Positions 6,622-15,389 of a stretch of DNA of 32,605 bases are shown piece after piece (the first letter of the stretch is position 1; each line of letters starts with the position of its first letter). The position numbers and the translations under genes were made by a program. This DNA is from an uncultured Bacteroidota bacterium. Lineage in GTDB: Bacteria; Bacteroidota; Bacteroidia; Flavobacteriales; Flavobacteriaceae. The stretch covers positions 1 to 32,605 of the forward strand of contig CACKBA010000013.1 of the NCBI GenBank assembly GCA_902598295.1, written 5' to 3'. The notes below the pieces were generated by a model, which was not told the origin of the DNA, ran no database searches, and saw only the letters and a list, made by a program, of their open reading frames with translations.

Positions 6622-7484
6622 TAGTATAATTTATCAATTTTTGAATTTAAAAATTTATTGGTTATAAATGTTGTTGAAACGAAAGATATAAATAAGCTAA
6701 ATAAAAGTGATGCAGAAAATGAAATAAATAGCGAATTTTGAATTTGATAAATGTTAATCTCAAAAACATTATTTGTTAGGTAAAATATAATTGAGAGAAT
6801 AGTCAAACTTGAAATTATTGATGCAGTAAATGCAAAAAATACTTGACGTTTTATTATAGGTCGTATTATAAAACTTTTTTTGGCTCCAACAAGTTGCATA
6901 GTTTTAATATTGAGCCTGTTAGAGTAAAGTGATAGTCGAATGGTATTGTTTATTAATATTAGAGATATTAGCATAAACACAATACCAAGTATTATTGTGA
7001 TATTTTTTATTTTTTCGAAATTAGAATTAATTAAGAAAATCAATGGTGCATCGTAAGTTACCTCACTTACGAAGTCTTCACCGTTAAATTTATCAACTAT
7101 TTCATCAATGCTAAATGAGTTAATGAATTCCGAGTCGAAAAAAATATTAAATGAATCCAGTAATGGATTATAACCCAAAAATTCTAAAAAATCTTCTCCA
7201 ATATCTTGACTCAAGTTTTCAGCAGCTTCATCATTAGTAATAAAATCAAAAGATTTTATTCTTTCATCAATTTTTAATTTTTTTTCAAATTGAGTTAGCT
7301 CTATTCGAGTAATATTATCTTCTAAAAAAACTACGACAGGAATTTTTTCTTTTAAATCATTGATGATTTTTTCAGAATTCAAGATAATTATGAGAAAGGA
7401 TGAAAGAAAAAATAAAACAACAGTAATACTGATTATAACCAATATATAATTGGAAAATATTTTACTATTTGTAATTTTTTTCAA
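6621..7484 (-). CDS. ftsX: Cell-division protein FtsX
   Basis: FtsX is the permease-like partner of the ATPase FtsE. The complex does not transport a solute but activates periplasmic peptidoglycan hydrolases at the septum. The 287-residue protein has the expected layout: one N-terminal transmembrane helix (about 13-34), an extracytoplasmic domain (about 40-155), then three helices (about 158-178, 211-233, 250-272). The segment 'NTIRLSLYSNRLNIKTMQLVGAKKSFIIRPI' is the conserved FtsX/MacB-type region. The start is TTG at 7484. A stop lies in frame four codons upstream and no ATG is available, so TTG is the best choice. ftsE is not adjacent. ftsX is the first gene of the operon and is divergent from leuS. 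Confidence 0.92.
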   Translation of the reverse strand: MKKITNSKIFSNYILVIISITVVLFFLSSFLIIILNSEKIINDLKEKIPVVVFLEDNITRIELTQFEKKLKIDERIKSFDFITNDEAAENLSQDIGEDFLEFLGYNPLLDSFNIFFDSEFINSFSIDEIVDKFNGEDFVSEVTYDAPLIFLINSNFEKIKNITIILGIVFMLISLILINNTIRLSLYSNRLNIKTMQLVGAKKSFIIRPIIKRQVFFAFTASIISSLTILSIIFYLTNNVFEINIYQIQNSLFISFSASLLFSLFISFVSTTFITNKFLNSKIDKLY

Positions 7485-7583
7485 GTGATTTTTTTATAAA
7501 ATTACTAAAGGTTTATGATTTATGTTTAATTATAACTTTTTTGTTATCAAACAATAGTAGTATTTTTATTAAATTATTTCTTG

Positions 7584-10274
7584 ATGGTATACGATTTTAA
7601 ATCTATCGAAAGTAAGTGGCAGAGTTACTGGTCTGAAAATAAGACTTTCAAAGTTGCCATGGACAACACCATGCCAAAATACTATGTTTTAGATATGTTT
7701 CCTTATCCTAGTGGGTCGGGTCTTCATGTAGGTCATCCTCTTGGCTACATCGCTTCTGATATAATTTCTAGATTTAAAAGAAATAAAGGATTTAACGTAT
7801 TGCACCCTATGGGTTTTGATTCATTTGGACTACCAGCTGAGCAGTATGCTATCAAAACAGGCAAACACCCTAGGTTAACAACTGAGATAAATATTAAAAG
7901 ATTTAAAAAACAATTAAATAAACTTGGTTTGTCATATGATTGGGATCGTGAAATAAAAACAAGTGATTCAAGTTATTATAAGTGGACTCAATGGATATTT
8001 TTAAAACTTTATAATTCTTTCTTCGATATTACTGATAATAAAGCAAAAGACATTTCAGAACTGAAAATACCAAAAGGTTTAAATGAAGATGAAAAAATAC
8101 AATTTATAGATTCAAAAAGGTTAGCATACCTAGATAATATTGATGTAAATTGGTGTGAGGAGCTAGGAACTGTTCTTTCGAATGAAGAGGTAATAGGAGG
8201 TCTGAGTGAAAGAGGTGGTTACCCTGTTGTAAGAAAACCCATGAGACAATGGGTTATGAGGATAACAGCATATTCTGAAAGATTGTTAGATGATCTAAAA
8301 ATATTAGATTGGCCAGAATCAATCAAATTATCTCAAAAAAATTGGATTGGAAAATCAGAGGGGGCAAAAATTAGATTTGTAATTGATAAGAATAGTTTTA
8401 TTGATGTATTCACTACTCGACCGGATACAATCTTTGGAGCTACATATCTGGTTTTAGCACCAGAAAATAAACTATCAATTAAATTGACCACAAAAGAAAA
8501 TAAAAATCTTGTCGAAGATTATATTGCTAAATCTTCTCAAAAAAGTGATTTAGAAAGGCAGGAAAATATAAAAGACAAAACAGGAGTTTTTACGGGTTCT
8601 TACGCATTCAATCCGATGTCAAAAGAGAAAATCCCAATATGGATAGCAGATTATGTGTTATCTGGCTACGGAACTGGAGCAGTTATGGCTGTACCAGGAC
8701 ATGACGAGAGAGATTATGAATTCGCAAAAAAATTTAATTTAAAAATTCTTAGTGTTGTGCAAGGCGGAAATAAAGGTGATTGTTATACAGGAAATGGGAT
8801 AATTACAAATTCAGGTAAGTTTAATGGATTGGACAATCAAAAGTTTAAAAAAATTGTGTGTGATATATTGGAGGAGACTGAAGCAGGTGAAAAAACTATC
8901 AATTATAAGTTAAGAGATTGGATTTTTACGAGACAAAGATATTGGGGAGAACCAATTCCAATTATGTTCGATGGTAAAATTAAAATCCCTATGACTGATA
9001 GAGAACTCCCGCTTGAGTTACCTGATGTAGATTCCTTCAAACCAGCAAGTGATGGGTCATCCCCTTTAGCTAGAAACAATTCTTGGAAAAATGTTTTATT
9101 AGATGGAAAAAAATATGAAAGAGAAACGAACACAATGCCTCAGTGGGCTGGTTCATGTTGGTATTTTCTTAGATTTTTAGATCCTAGGAATAGTGAATCA
9201 TTTGCTGAAAAAAATAAAATTGATTATTGGATGCCAGTCGATGTATATATTGGAGGTGCTGAACACGCTGTATTACATCTTTTATATGCAAGATTTTGGC
9301 ATAAGGTCTTATATGATCTCGGATATGTTTCTGGACCCGAACCTTTCAAAAAACTTGTTAATCAAGGTATGATTCTGGGAAATAGTGCATTCATTCATAG
9401 AATAAAGAATTCTAATACATACGTTTCCTACGATTTAATTGAAAAATATGATGTTCAAAAAATTAATATTGATATTGACTTATTGAATAACAATAATGAG
9501 CTAAATCTTGAAAAACTAAAAAATTCAGATATTAAATACAAAAATGCTAACTATAAGTTCAATGAAAAGTTTATTGTGAGTAGAGAGGTTGAAAAAATGT
9601 CTAAATCAAAATTTAATATTGTGAGTCCAGATCGAATCTGCGAAAAATACGGTGCCGATACATTAAGGATGTATGAGATGTTTTTGGGTCCGTTAGAACA
9701 ATCCAAACCTTGGAATACGGACGGTATCACAGGCGTTCATAATTTTTTAAAAAAGTTTTGGAATCTATATCATGATGAGATTGGTTTCAATGTTTCAGAT
9801 TCAAAACCAAATGAAAATTCATTAAAAATTTTACACAAAACAATTAAAAAAGTTAACTCAGACATTGAAAACTTTTCATTTAATACATGTGTTAGTGCTT
9901 TTATGATTTGTGTAAATGAGTTATCCTCCTTAAATGAAAAATCATCAGAGGTTCTTAGACAACTATGTTTATTAATTTCCCCTTTTGCTCCTCACATATG
10001 TGAGGAAATTTGGTCAAAGTTTGGCGAGTCTGATTCTATATCTAATCAGGACTTTCCTACTCACGATGAATTATATTTAATTGAAGACAAATTTGAATAT
10101 CCTATTTCTTTCAATGGTAAGTTAAGATTTAAAATGATTTTTAAGTTAGATTGTGAGTTTAATGATATTGAAAAAGAAATATCTGAAAATGAAAAAGTGA
10201 ATACTTATTTAAAGGGGAAAAAAATAAAAAAAATTATTTTTGTTAAAAACAAAATAATCAATATTGTTTTTTAG
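7584..10274 (+). CDS. leuS: Leucyl-tRNA synthetase
   Basis: LeuS charges tRNA-Leu and edits mischarged products. The protein has 896 residues. The class I signatures are present: the HIGH-type motif HVGH at 48-51 (within SGLHVGHPLGYIASD) and KMSKS at 671-675. The CP1 editing domain is visible between them (TTRPDTIFGATYLVLAPEN; 'YGTGAVMAVPGHDERDYEFA'), followed by the tRNA-binding region 'MPQWAGSCWYFLRFLDP'. The insert before KMSKS is of the type seen in other Bacteroidota. I chose ATG at 7584 rather than the TTG one codon earlier. The gene stands alone; its last 4 nt overlap the convergent lpxB. The 99-bp divergent spacer to ftsX must carry both promoters, but no clear consensus was found. 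Confidence 0.98.
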   Translation: MVYDFKSIESKWQSYWSENKTFKVAMDNTMPKYYVLDMFPYPSGSGLHVGHPLGYIASDIISRFKRNKGFNVLHPMGFDSFGLPAEQYAIKTGKHPRLTTEINIKRFKKQLNKLGLSYDWDREIKTSDSSYYKWTQWIFLKLYNSFFDITDNKAKDISELKIPKGLNEDEKIQFIDSKRLAYLDNIDVNWCEELGTVLSNEEVIGGLSERGGYPVVRKPMRQWVMRITAYSERLLDDLKILDWPESIKLSQKNWIGKSEGAKIRFVIDKNSFIDVFTTRPDTIFGATYLVLAPENKLSIKLTTKENKNLVEDYIAKSSQKSDLERQENIKDKTGVFTGSYAFNPMSKEKIPIWIADYVLSGYGTGAVMAVPGHDERDYEFAKKFNLKILSVVQGGNKGDCYTGNGIITNSGKFNGLDNQKFKKIVCDILEETEAGEKTINYKLRDWIFTRQRYWGEPIPIMFDGKIKIPMTDRELPLELPDVDSFKPASDGSSPLARNNSWKNVLLDGKKYERETNTMPQWAGSCWYFLRFLDPRNSESFAEKNKIDYWMPVDVYIGGAEHAVLHLLYARFWHKVLYDLGYVSGPEPFKKLVNQGMILGNSAFIHRIKNSNTYVSYDLIEKYDVQKINIDIDLLNNNNELNLEKLKNSDIKYKNANYKFNEKFIVSREVEKMSKSKFNIVSPDRICEKYGADTLRMYEMFLGPLEQSKPWNTDGITGVHNFLKKFWNLYHDEIGFNVSDSKPNENSLKILHKTIKKVNSDIENFSFNTCVSAFMICVNELSSLNEKSSEVLRQLCLLISPFAPHICEEIWSKFGESDSISNQDFPTHDELYLIEDKFEYPISFNGKLRFKMIFKLDCEFNDIEKEISENEKVNTYLKGKKIKKIIFVKNKIINIVF

Positions 10275-11353
10275 TTATTTTGGATGTGAGAAATGATTTT
10301 CTCTGCGGCATTGTCCTTACCAAGAATCTTTCTCAATTCTTCGTAATCACCCTTAATTTTGTTGTTGTTCAATAGATTAGACAACTCCATTTCTATTTTT
10401 TTTGGATTAACATCATCTTGAATAAGTTCTTTTACAACTTCTCTTCCCATTATTATATTAACCAATGAGATGAATTTAATTTTAACAATAAACTTCGCAA
10501 GAAGGTAATTTATGAAATTTGTTTTGTAACATACGATTTGAGGGATATTAAAAAGAGCAGTTTCTAATGTTGCAGTACCACTTGCAACTATTGAGTAGGA
10601 AGATGAATTAAGTAGCTGATAAGTTTTATTGAATATTATTTCTGTATTATTTCCATTTAATATTTTTTCATAAAATTCTTTATCTATGTGAGAAACACCC
10701 GCTATTATGAACCTGTAATTAGGAAATTTTTTTATTACTTTCAAAATATCCCTAAGAATTTTTTTTACTTCTTGCTTTCTGCTTCCAGGCAATATTGAAA
10801 TTATAGGTTTTTTTGATTTTATTTTAAATTTCTTTTTACGTATAAATTCATCAATATTATTCATAACTGGATTTCCAAAGTAATGAACCTTATAGTTATG
10901 CTTTTTTTTAAAAAATTCCTTTTCAAATGGTAGAATTACATAAAGCTCATCAATGTATTTTTTTAATGTTTTAACTCTACTCTCTTTCCAAGCCCACACC
11001 TGAGGACTGATGTAATAGTAAGTCTTAAATCCGTATTTTTTGGCCCACTTTGCAATCCTTAAGTTGTGACCTGGGTAATCAATAAAAATTATTTTATCTG
11101 GATTAAAAAGTCTGATATCTCTTTTGCAAAAAGAAAGGTTTTTAAATACTGTAAAAATGTTAATTAAGATTTCATAGAAACCCATAAATGATAATTCCTC
11201 TAAACTTTTTACAACCTTACCGCCAGATTTTGACATTAAATCACCTCCCCAAAGTCTAAAGTTAGATTCTGGATCATTTTTTTTTATTTCCTCTATTAAC
11301 TTAGAACCATGAAGATCCCCAGATGCTTCTCCAGCTATAATGTAATATTTCAT
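10271..11353 (-). CDS. lpxB: Lipid-A-disaccharide synthase
   Basis: LpxB is a peripheral inner-membrane GT-B glycosyltransferase (family GT19) that joins UDP-2,3-diacylglucosamine and lipid X to make the lipid A disaccharide. The 360-residue protein has the N-terminal signature 'IIAGEASGDLHGSKLI' (about 5-20), 'IIFIDYPGHNLRIAKWAKK', 'YYISPQVWAWKESR' and the nucleotide-site segment 'ISILPGSRKQEVKKIL', then 'VASGTATLETALF'. It begins one base after the surE stop, so the two are co-transcribed, a common pairing in Flavobacteriia. The presence of lpxB together with lptE shows a lipid A-containing outer membrane. Confidence 0.97.
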   Translation of the reverse strand: MKYYIIAGEASGDLHGSKLIEEIKKNDPESNFRLWGGDLMSKSGGKVVKSLEELSFMGFYEILINIFTVFKNLSFCKRDIRLFNPDKIIFIDYPGHNLRIAKWAKKYGFKTYYYISPQVWAWKESRVKTLKKYIDELYVILPFEKEFFKKKHNYKVHYFGNPVMNNIDEFIRKKKFKIKSKKPIISILPGSRKQEVKKILRDILKVIKKFPNYRFIIAGVSHIDKEFYEKILNGNNTEIIFNKTYQLLNSSSYSIVASGTATLETALFNIPQIVCYKTNFINYLLAKFIVKIKFISLVNIIMGREVVKELIQDDVNPKKIEMELSNLLNNNKIKGDYEELRKILGKDNAAEKIISHIQNN

Positions 11354-11354
11354 T

Positions 11355-12146
11355 TCAAAAATTCCAGTTTTGTAAGTCTTTTAAAACTGAATAGTTAGTT
11401 AAATCATATTGAATAGGTACAATTGAAATGTACCCATTTTTTAAAGCCCACTCGTCAGAATCATTTGAATTATCGTTATTAATAAATTCTCCTGTTAACC
11501 AATAGTATTCTCTCCCTTGTGGATTAGTTCTTTTATCAAATTTTTCAATCCAATGAGCTTTAGCTTGATTACATATTTTTATCCCTTTTATTTCTTTTTC
11601 TATCAATTTTGGAAAATTTACATTTAAAGCAGTTCCAGTTGGAATCCCATTTTTTAAAGACTCTAGTGAAATTCTTTTTATAAAACTTTTTATTTGATTA
11701 AAATCCGCTTTCCAACTGTAATCTAACAATGAAAAACCAATAGCAGGCACACCTTCGATTGAGGCTTCTATTGCAGCACTCATTGTACCTGAATAAATAA
11801 CATTTATTGATGCATTAGACCCGTGATTAACACCTGAAACACATAAGTCAGGTTTTCGGTCTAAAATTTCATTTATACCAAGTTTTACACAGTCTGCAGG
11901 GGTGCCAGAACATGAATATTCAATTTGTGGACCAGTGTCCATAATCACTTTTTGACAATGCAAGGTTGAGTTAATTGTTATAGCATGTCCCATAGCAGAT
12001 TGTGGACTATCGGGAGCAATAACAACGACATTTCCTATTTCATTCATAACATCAATAAGGCACCTAATTCCTGGTGCTGTAATTCCATCGTCATTAGTAA
12101 CTAAGATTAAAGGTCTTTTTTTATCCAATGGTCTAATTTTTGACAA
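11355..12146 (-). CDS. surE: 5'-nucleotidase SurE
   Basis: SurE is a metal-dependent nucleoside 5'/3'-monophosphate phosphatase linked to stationary-phase survival. The 263-residue protein shows the family core: ILVTNDDGITAPGIR with metal-binding D19-D20, 'VIAPDSPQSAMGHAIT', 'CSGTPADCVKLG' and 'PDLCVSGVNHGSNASINVIYSGTMSAA'. No ATG is available at the 5' end. The TTG at 12146 is given here, but a TTG at 12128 would give a start (MDKKRPLILVTNDDG) closer to typical family members. The stretch TACTTTTG covering the first TTG also matches a Bacteroidota -7 element, which slightly favours the later start. It is divergent from the prc-like gene and followed by lpxB. Confidence 0.95.
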   Translation of the reverse strand: MSKIRPLDKKRPLILVTNDDGITAPGIRCLIDVMNEIGNVVVIAPDSPQSAMGHAITINSTLHCQKVIMDTGPQIEYSCSGTPADCVKLGINEILDRKPDLCVSGVNHGSNASINVIYSGTMSAAIEASIEGVPAIGFSLLDYSWKADFNQIKSFIKRISLESLKNGIPTGTALNVNFPKLIEKEIKGIKICNQAKAHWIEKFDKRTNPQGREYYWLTGEFINNDNSNDSDEWALKNGYISIVPIQYDLTNYSVLKDLQNWNF

Positions 12147-12219
12147 AAGTAAATAAAAGAAGATATATTCACGTTGACTTTGTGTATATAAACCTCAATT
12201 AATTATATTTAAATAAGAT

Positions 12220-14322
12220 ATGAAACTAAGATTTTCAATAATAATCACAATTTTAAGTTTAACTATTTTTGGATTTACTTATAAAAAAGATAAATTAGTT
12301 GATCCTGAGAAAGAGAAAGTTTTACTTGAAATAGTAAAATATGTTGTTGAAAGAGGGCATTACAATTCAATTGAATTAGATGATGATTTTTCAGTTAAAA
12401 TTTTTGATGATTTCATTTCTAAACTTGATCCACAAAAAAGGTTTTTTACTGTAAATGATATTAGACAGCTAAATAGACATAAGTATAAAATTGATAATCA
12501 AATAAAAAATTATCAACTAGAATTTTTTGAAGAAACCTACAAAACTTACAATCTAAGATTAAATGATGCAAAAGTATATGTAGATAAAGTTTTTGGAGCA
12601 GATTTTGATTTCAGTGAAAACGAATTTATTGATTTAAATAATGATTCAATTCCCTTCTCACTTGGGAAAAATCAACTTTTTGAGAGATGGAGAAAGCAAA
12701 TAAAATATTCTGTTCTTGATATAGTTGCCCAAAGATTTAGTTCTGACTCATCAGATTTTGATGAAATAAAAACAAATGCTATTTCTACTGTAAAGAAAAA
12801 TACTGATGATTTTTTTGATTATGCTAATGAGTTAGATAGAGATGATTGGTTTTCTGTATTTGTTAATTCATTTGTTAGTCAATTTGATCCACATACGTTC
12901 TATTTCAAGCCTGATGATAAAGAAAAATTTGATGTCAGCATCTCTGGAAAATTTGATGGTATCGGAGCTAGATTATCTAAGGCTGATGGTAATGTAAAAA
13001 TAGTAGACATCATAATTGGTGGTCCTGTTTGGAGAGATAAGTTGCTAGATGTAGGTGATGTAATATTAGCTGTTGGACAAGGAAATGATGATTTGGTGAG
13101 TATTTATGGAATGAAGTTAGATGACTCGATAAAGTTAATCAAAGGTCCTGCAGGAACAGTGGTTACATTAAGAGTAAAGAAAATTGACGGTCAAATTAAA
13201 GATGTAAAAGTAAAAAGAGATGAGGTTGAACTTGAAGAAACCTTTGCAAAATCAACAGTAATTTCAAAAAATGACAATAATTATGGATACATAAGTTTAC
13301 CCAAATTTTACGCTGATTTTGATAATTACAAAAATAGAAATTCTGCTAATGATGTTAAAAATGAAATTATAAAATTAAAAAATAACGGTATTCAAGGTCT
13401 TATACTTGATTTGAGAAATAATGGGGGAGGGTCTTTACAAACTGTTGTTGAAATGACAGGTCTTTTTATTGAGAGAGGACCTGTTGTACAAGTTAAGTCA
13501 ATTGGAAATAGAAAAAAGGTGTTGTATGATAGAGATCCACAGGTTTATTGGGATGGTCCATTGGTCTTACTAATTAATGAAATGAGTGCATCTGCATCAG
13601 AAATTATTTCTGCAGCACTACAAGATTACAACAGGGCAATCATTATTGGTAGCGAAAAATCATTTGGTAAAGGAACAGTTCAAAATATTATTGATTTAAA
13701 TCGCTTTATTAGTAATACGGATTATGATATGGGTGCTCTCAAAGTTACAACTGATATTTTCTACAGAATAAATGGTGAGTCCGTTCAATTGGAGGGAGTT
13801 CAGAGTGACATAATAATACCAGATAGTTATATGCATATCTTTAATGGTGAAAGGGATGAAAAAAATCCCATAAAGTGGGATAAAATAGGTCCTGCAACTT
13901 ACACTAAATGGAATAAGTACACTAATAAATTTAATTATGTAAAAAACCAAATCAACAAAAAATTAAACCAAAATGAAATAATAAATAATATTTACGATAG
14001 AGCCGAATGGATTAAAAAACAGCAAAATTTGAAGAGTATACCATTGAATATTGTCAAATATAGGCAGTACCAAAAAACTCAGAAACAAAAGGCAAGTCAA
14101 TTTGACAATATTTCACAGTACAAAAATGAATTGAGTTTCAAAATGCTTGAAACAGAAAAAAGTTTTATAAGTGCAAATAAAGAATTGTTTGAAGCTAGAA
14201 CCAAATGGCACCAAATTTTGTCAAAAGATATTTTTATTGATCAAGCTGTTAATGCTCTTGACCTGATAGATAGTTCTATCAAGACAAATTATATCTTGGC
14301 TTCAAATAATAAATCTAAATAA
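12220..14322 (+). CDS. Carboxy-terminal processing (tail-specific) protease, S41A
   Basis: This is a periplasmic serine protease of the Prc/CtpA type, 700 residues long. An N-terminal hydrophobic segment (about 1-21) acts as signal peptide or anchor. A helical Tsp-type N-domain follows (about 30-230), then a PDZ domain (about 232-330, 'SGKFDGIGARLSKADGN...VGDVILAVGQG'). The S41 peptidase core has the oxyanion segment 'LILDLRNNGGGSL', the catalytic serine at about S458 in SASASE, and the catalytic lysine K484 in SFGKGTVQ. A long C-terminal helical extension (about 570-700) resembles DUF3340. Such proteases trim or degrade envelope proteins, including peptidoglycan hydrolases in some bacteria. 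The next gene begins 4 nt after the stop, implying one transcript with the ABC permease. A possible promoter (TTTG at 12179, TATATTTA at 12204) lies very close to the start. Confidence 0.95.
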   Translation: MKLRFSIIITILSLTIFGFTYKKDKLVDPEKEKVLLEIVKYVVERGHYNSIELDDDFSVKIFDDFISKLDPQKRFFTVNDIRQLNRHKYKIDNQIKNYQLEFFEETYKTYNLRLNDAKVYVDKVFGADFDFSENEFIDLNNDSIPFSLGKNQLFERWRKQIKYSVLDIVAQRFSSDSSDFDEIKTNAISTVKKNTDDFFDYANELDRDDWFSVFVNSFVSQFDPHTFYFKPDDKEKFDVSISGKFDGIGARLSKADGNVKIVDIIIGGPVWRDKLLDVGDVILAVGQGNDDLVSIYGMKLDDSIKLIKGPAGTVVTLRVKKIDGQIKDVKVKRDEVELEETFAKSTVISKNDNNYGYISLPKFYADFDNYKNRNSANDVKNEIIKLKNNGIQGLILDLRNNGGGSLQTVVEMTGLFIERGPVVQVKSIGNRKKVLYDRDPQVYWDGPLVLLINEMSASASEIISAALQDYNRAIIIGSEKSFGKGTVQNIIDLNRFISNTDYDMGALKVTTDIFYRINGESVQLEGVQSDIIIPDSYMHIFNGERDEKNPIKWDKIGPATYTKWNKYTNKFNYVKNQINKKLNQNEIINNIYDRAEWIKKQQNLKSIPLNIVKYRQYQKTQKQKASQFDNISQYKNELSFKMLETEKSFISANKELFEARTKWHQILSKDIFIDQAVNALDLIDSSIKTNYILASNNKSK

Positions 14323-14326
14323 AATT

Positions 14327-15388
14327 TTGTTAACCCAAACAATTAAAAAAATACCATTTTATATTTCAATATTTACTATTTCTTTATTTCTTTTTCTATC
14401 AATCTTTTCTTACTTCATAATACCCGATAAAACCACAAATGCTAATAGTATTAATTTGATTATCAAATCAAAAAAACCAGGTTTTAAAAAAATGTTTTTT
14501 GAAAATGTTTCGCCAGAATATAACTTAAAAGACTTTTTTTTTGGATCTAATATCCAGAACGAATCATATGCTATTGATGATTATGAAATTATTAATGATA
14601 CTATCTTAAAAATTATTAATTATGATGATGCTAATAATTCAATGATTGATGAAAAAATTATTGTAATTAAAAGTGATAGTAATTTACATAATAATGTACA
14701 TAATATTAAACAGTTTATAAATGAAAAAAAATTTATTTTTGGAACTGATATCTATGGAAGAGATTTGTTTAGTAGAATTATATTAGGAATAAGGGTATCT
14801 CTTTCCATTGGTTTAATGGCAGTAATTATTTCTAATCTAATTGGGATTATTTTAGGATTATTATCTGGATATTACGGAGGTTATTTAGATAAAATTATCG
14901 TTTGGATTATTAATGTTTTTTGGTCAATTCCTACTCTCTTGTTAGTTATTGCATTATCTCTTGCCATAGGAAAAGGTTTTTGGCAGGTTTATATTGCTAT
15001 AGGTCTCTCTATTTGGGTTGATGTAGCTAGATTAGTAAGAGGTAAGGTAATCTCGGAAAAGAACAATGATTATGTTTTTTCCTCAAAGGTTTTAGGTTAT
15101 AATGATTTTAAAATTTTATTCAATAACATTCTTCCTAATATACTTCCTTCAATTCTAATCTTTTCAGCAGCAAATTTTGCCTCCTCTATACTCCTAGAAA
15201 GTGGCCTTTCATTTCTTGGTATTGGATCCCAACCCCCTACACCTAGTTGGGGTTATATGATTAAAGAAAATTATCAATACATTATATTCGGCAACTCTTA
15301 TCTAATTATTATACCTTCAATTTTCCTAATATCCTTGGTGCTCAGTTTTTACTATTTATCTAATTACCTCGCTTCAAAAAATAACTAA
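14327..15388 (+). CDS. ABC transporter permease, Dpp/OppC type
   Basis: This is an inner-membrane permease of the dipeptide/oligopeptide importer C-subunit type, 353 residues long. It has a first helix at about 11-33, then an unusually long extracytoplasmic insert (about 34-135). The conserved block is 'FGTDIYGRDLFSRIILGIRVSLSIG' followed by 'GLLSGYYGGYLD'. The EAA-type loop is at 'VLGYNDFKILFNNILPNILPS', and the C-terminal part reads 'LESGLSFLGIGSQPPTPSWG'. The start is TTG at 14327, just after the protease stop; no ATG precedes the first helix. No cognate ATPase, DppB-type permease or binding protein is adjacent, so it must pair with subunits encoded elsewhere. Pairing with a prc-like protease appears common in Flavobacteriia. 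Its end lies one base from the convergent rodA. Confidence 0.88.
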   Translation: MLTQTIKKIPFYISIFTISLFLFLSIFSYFIIPDKTTNANSINLIIKSKKPGFKKMFFENVSPEYNLKDFFFGSNIQNESYAIDDYEIINDTILKIINYDDANNSMIDEKIIVIKSDSNLHNNVHNIKQFINEKKFIFGTDIYGRDLFSRIILGIRVSLSIGLMAVIISNLIGIILGLLSGYYGGYLDKIIVWIINVFWSIPTLLLVIALSLAIGKGFWQVYIAIGLSIWVDVARLVRGKVISEKNNDYVFSSKVLGYNDFKILFNNILPNILPSILIFSAANFASSILLESGLSFLGIGSQPPTPSWGYMIKENYQYIIFGNSYLIIIPSIFLISLVLSFYYLSNYLASKNN

Positions 15389-15389
15389 T

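Noticed and set aside
7530-7550. ATAAC-TTTTTT-GTTAT dyad between ftsX and leuS as terminator or operator
   Set aside because: It is a 5-bp A/T-rich stem with a T-only loop and no supporting T-tract position; expected by chance in this composition.
9300-9610. Unusual insertion in leuS before KMSKS
   Set aside because: Segments of this type are, as I recall, normal for LeuS in Bacteroidota.
14205-14225. Second σ54-like site (TGGCACCAAATTTTG)
   Set aside because: It lies inside the protease gene, and the GG-N10 spacing lands on TG rather than GC or GA.
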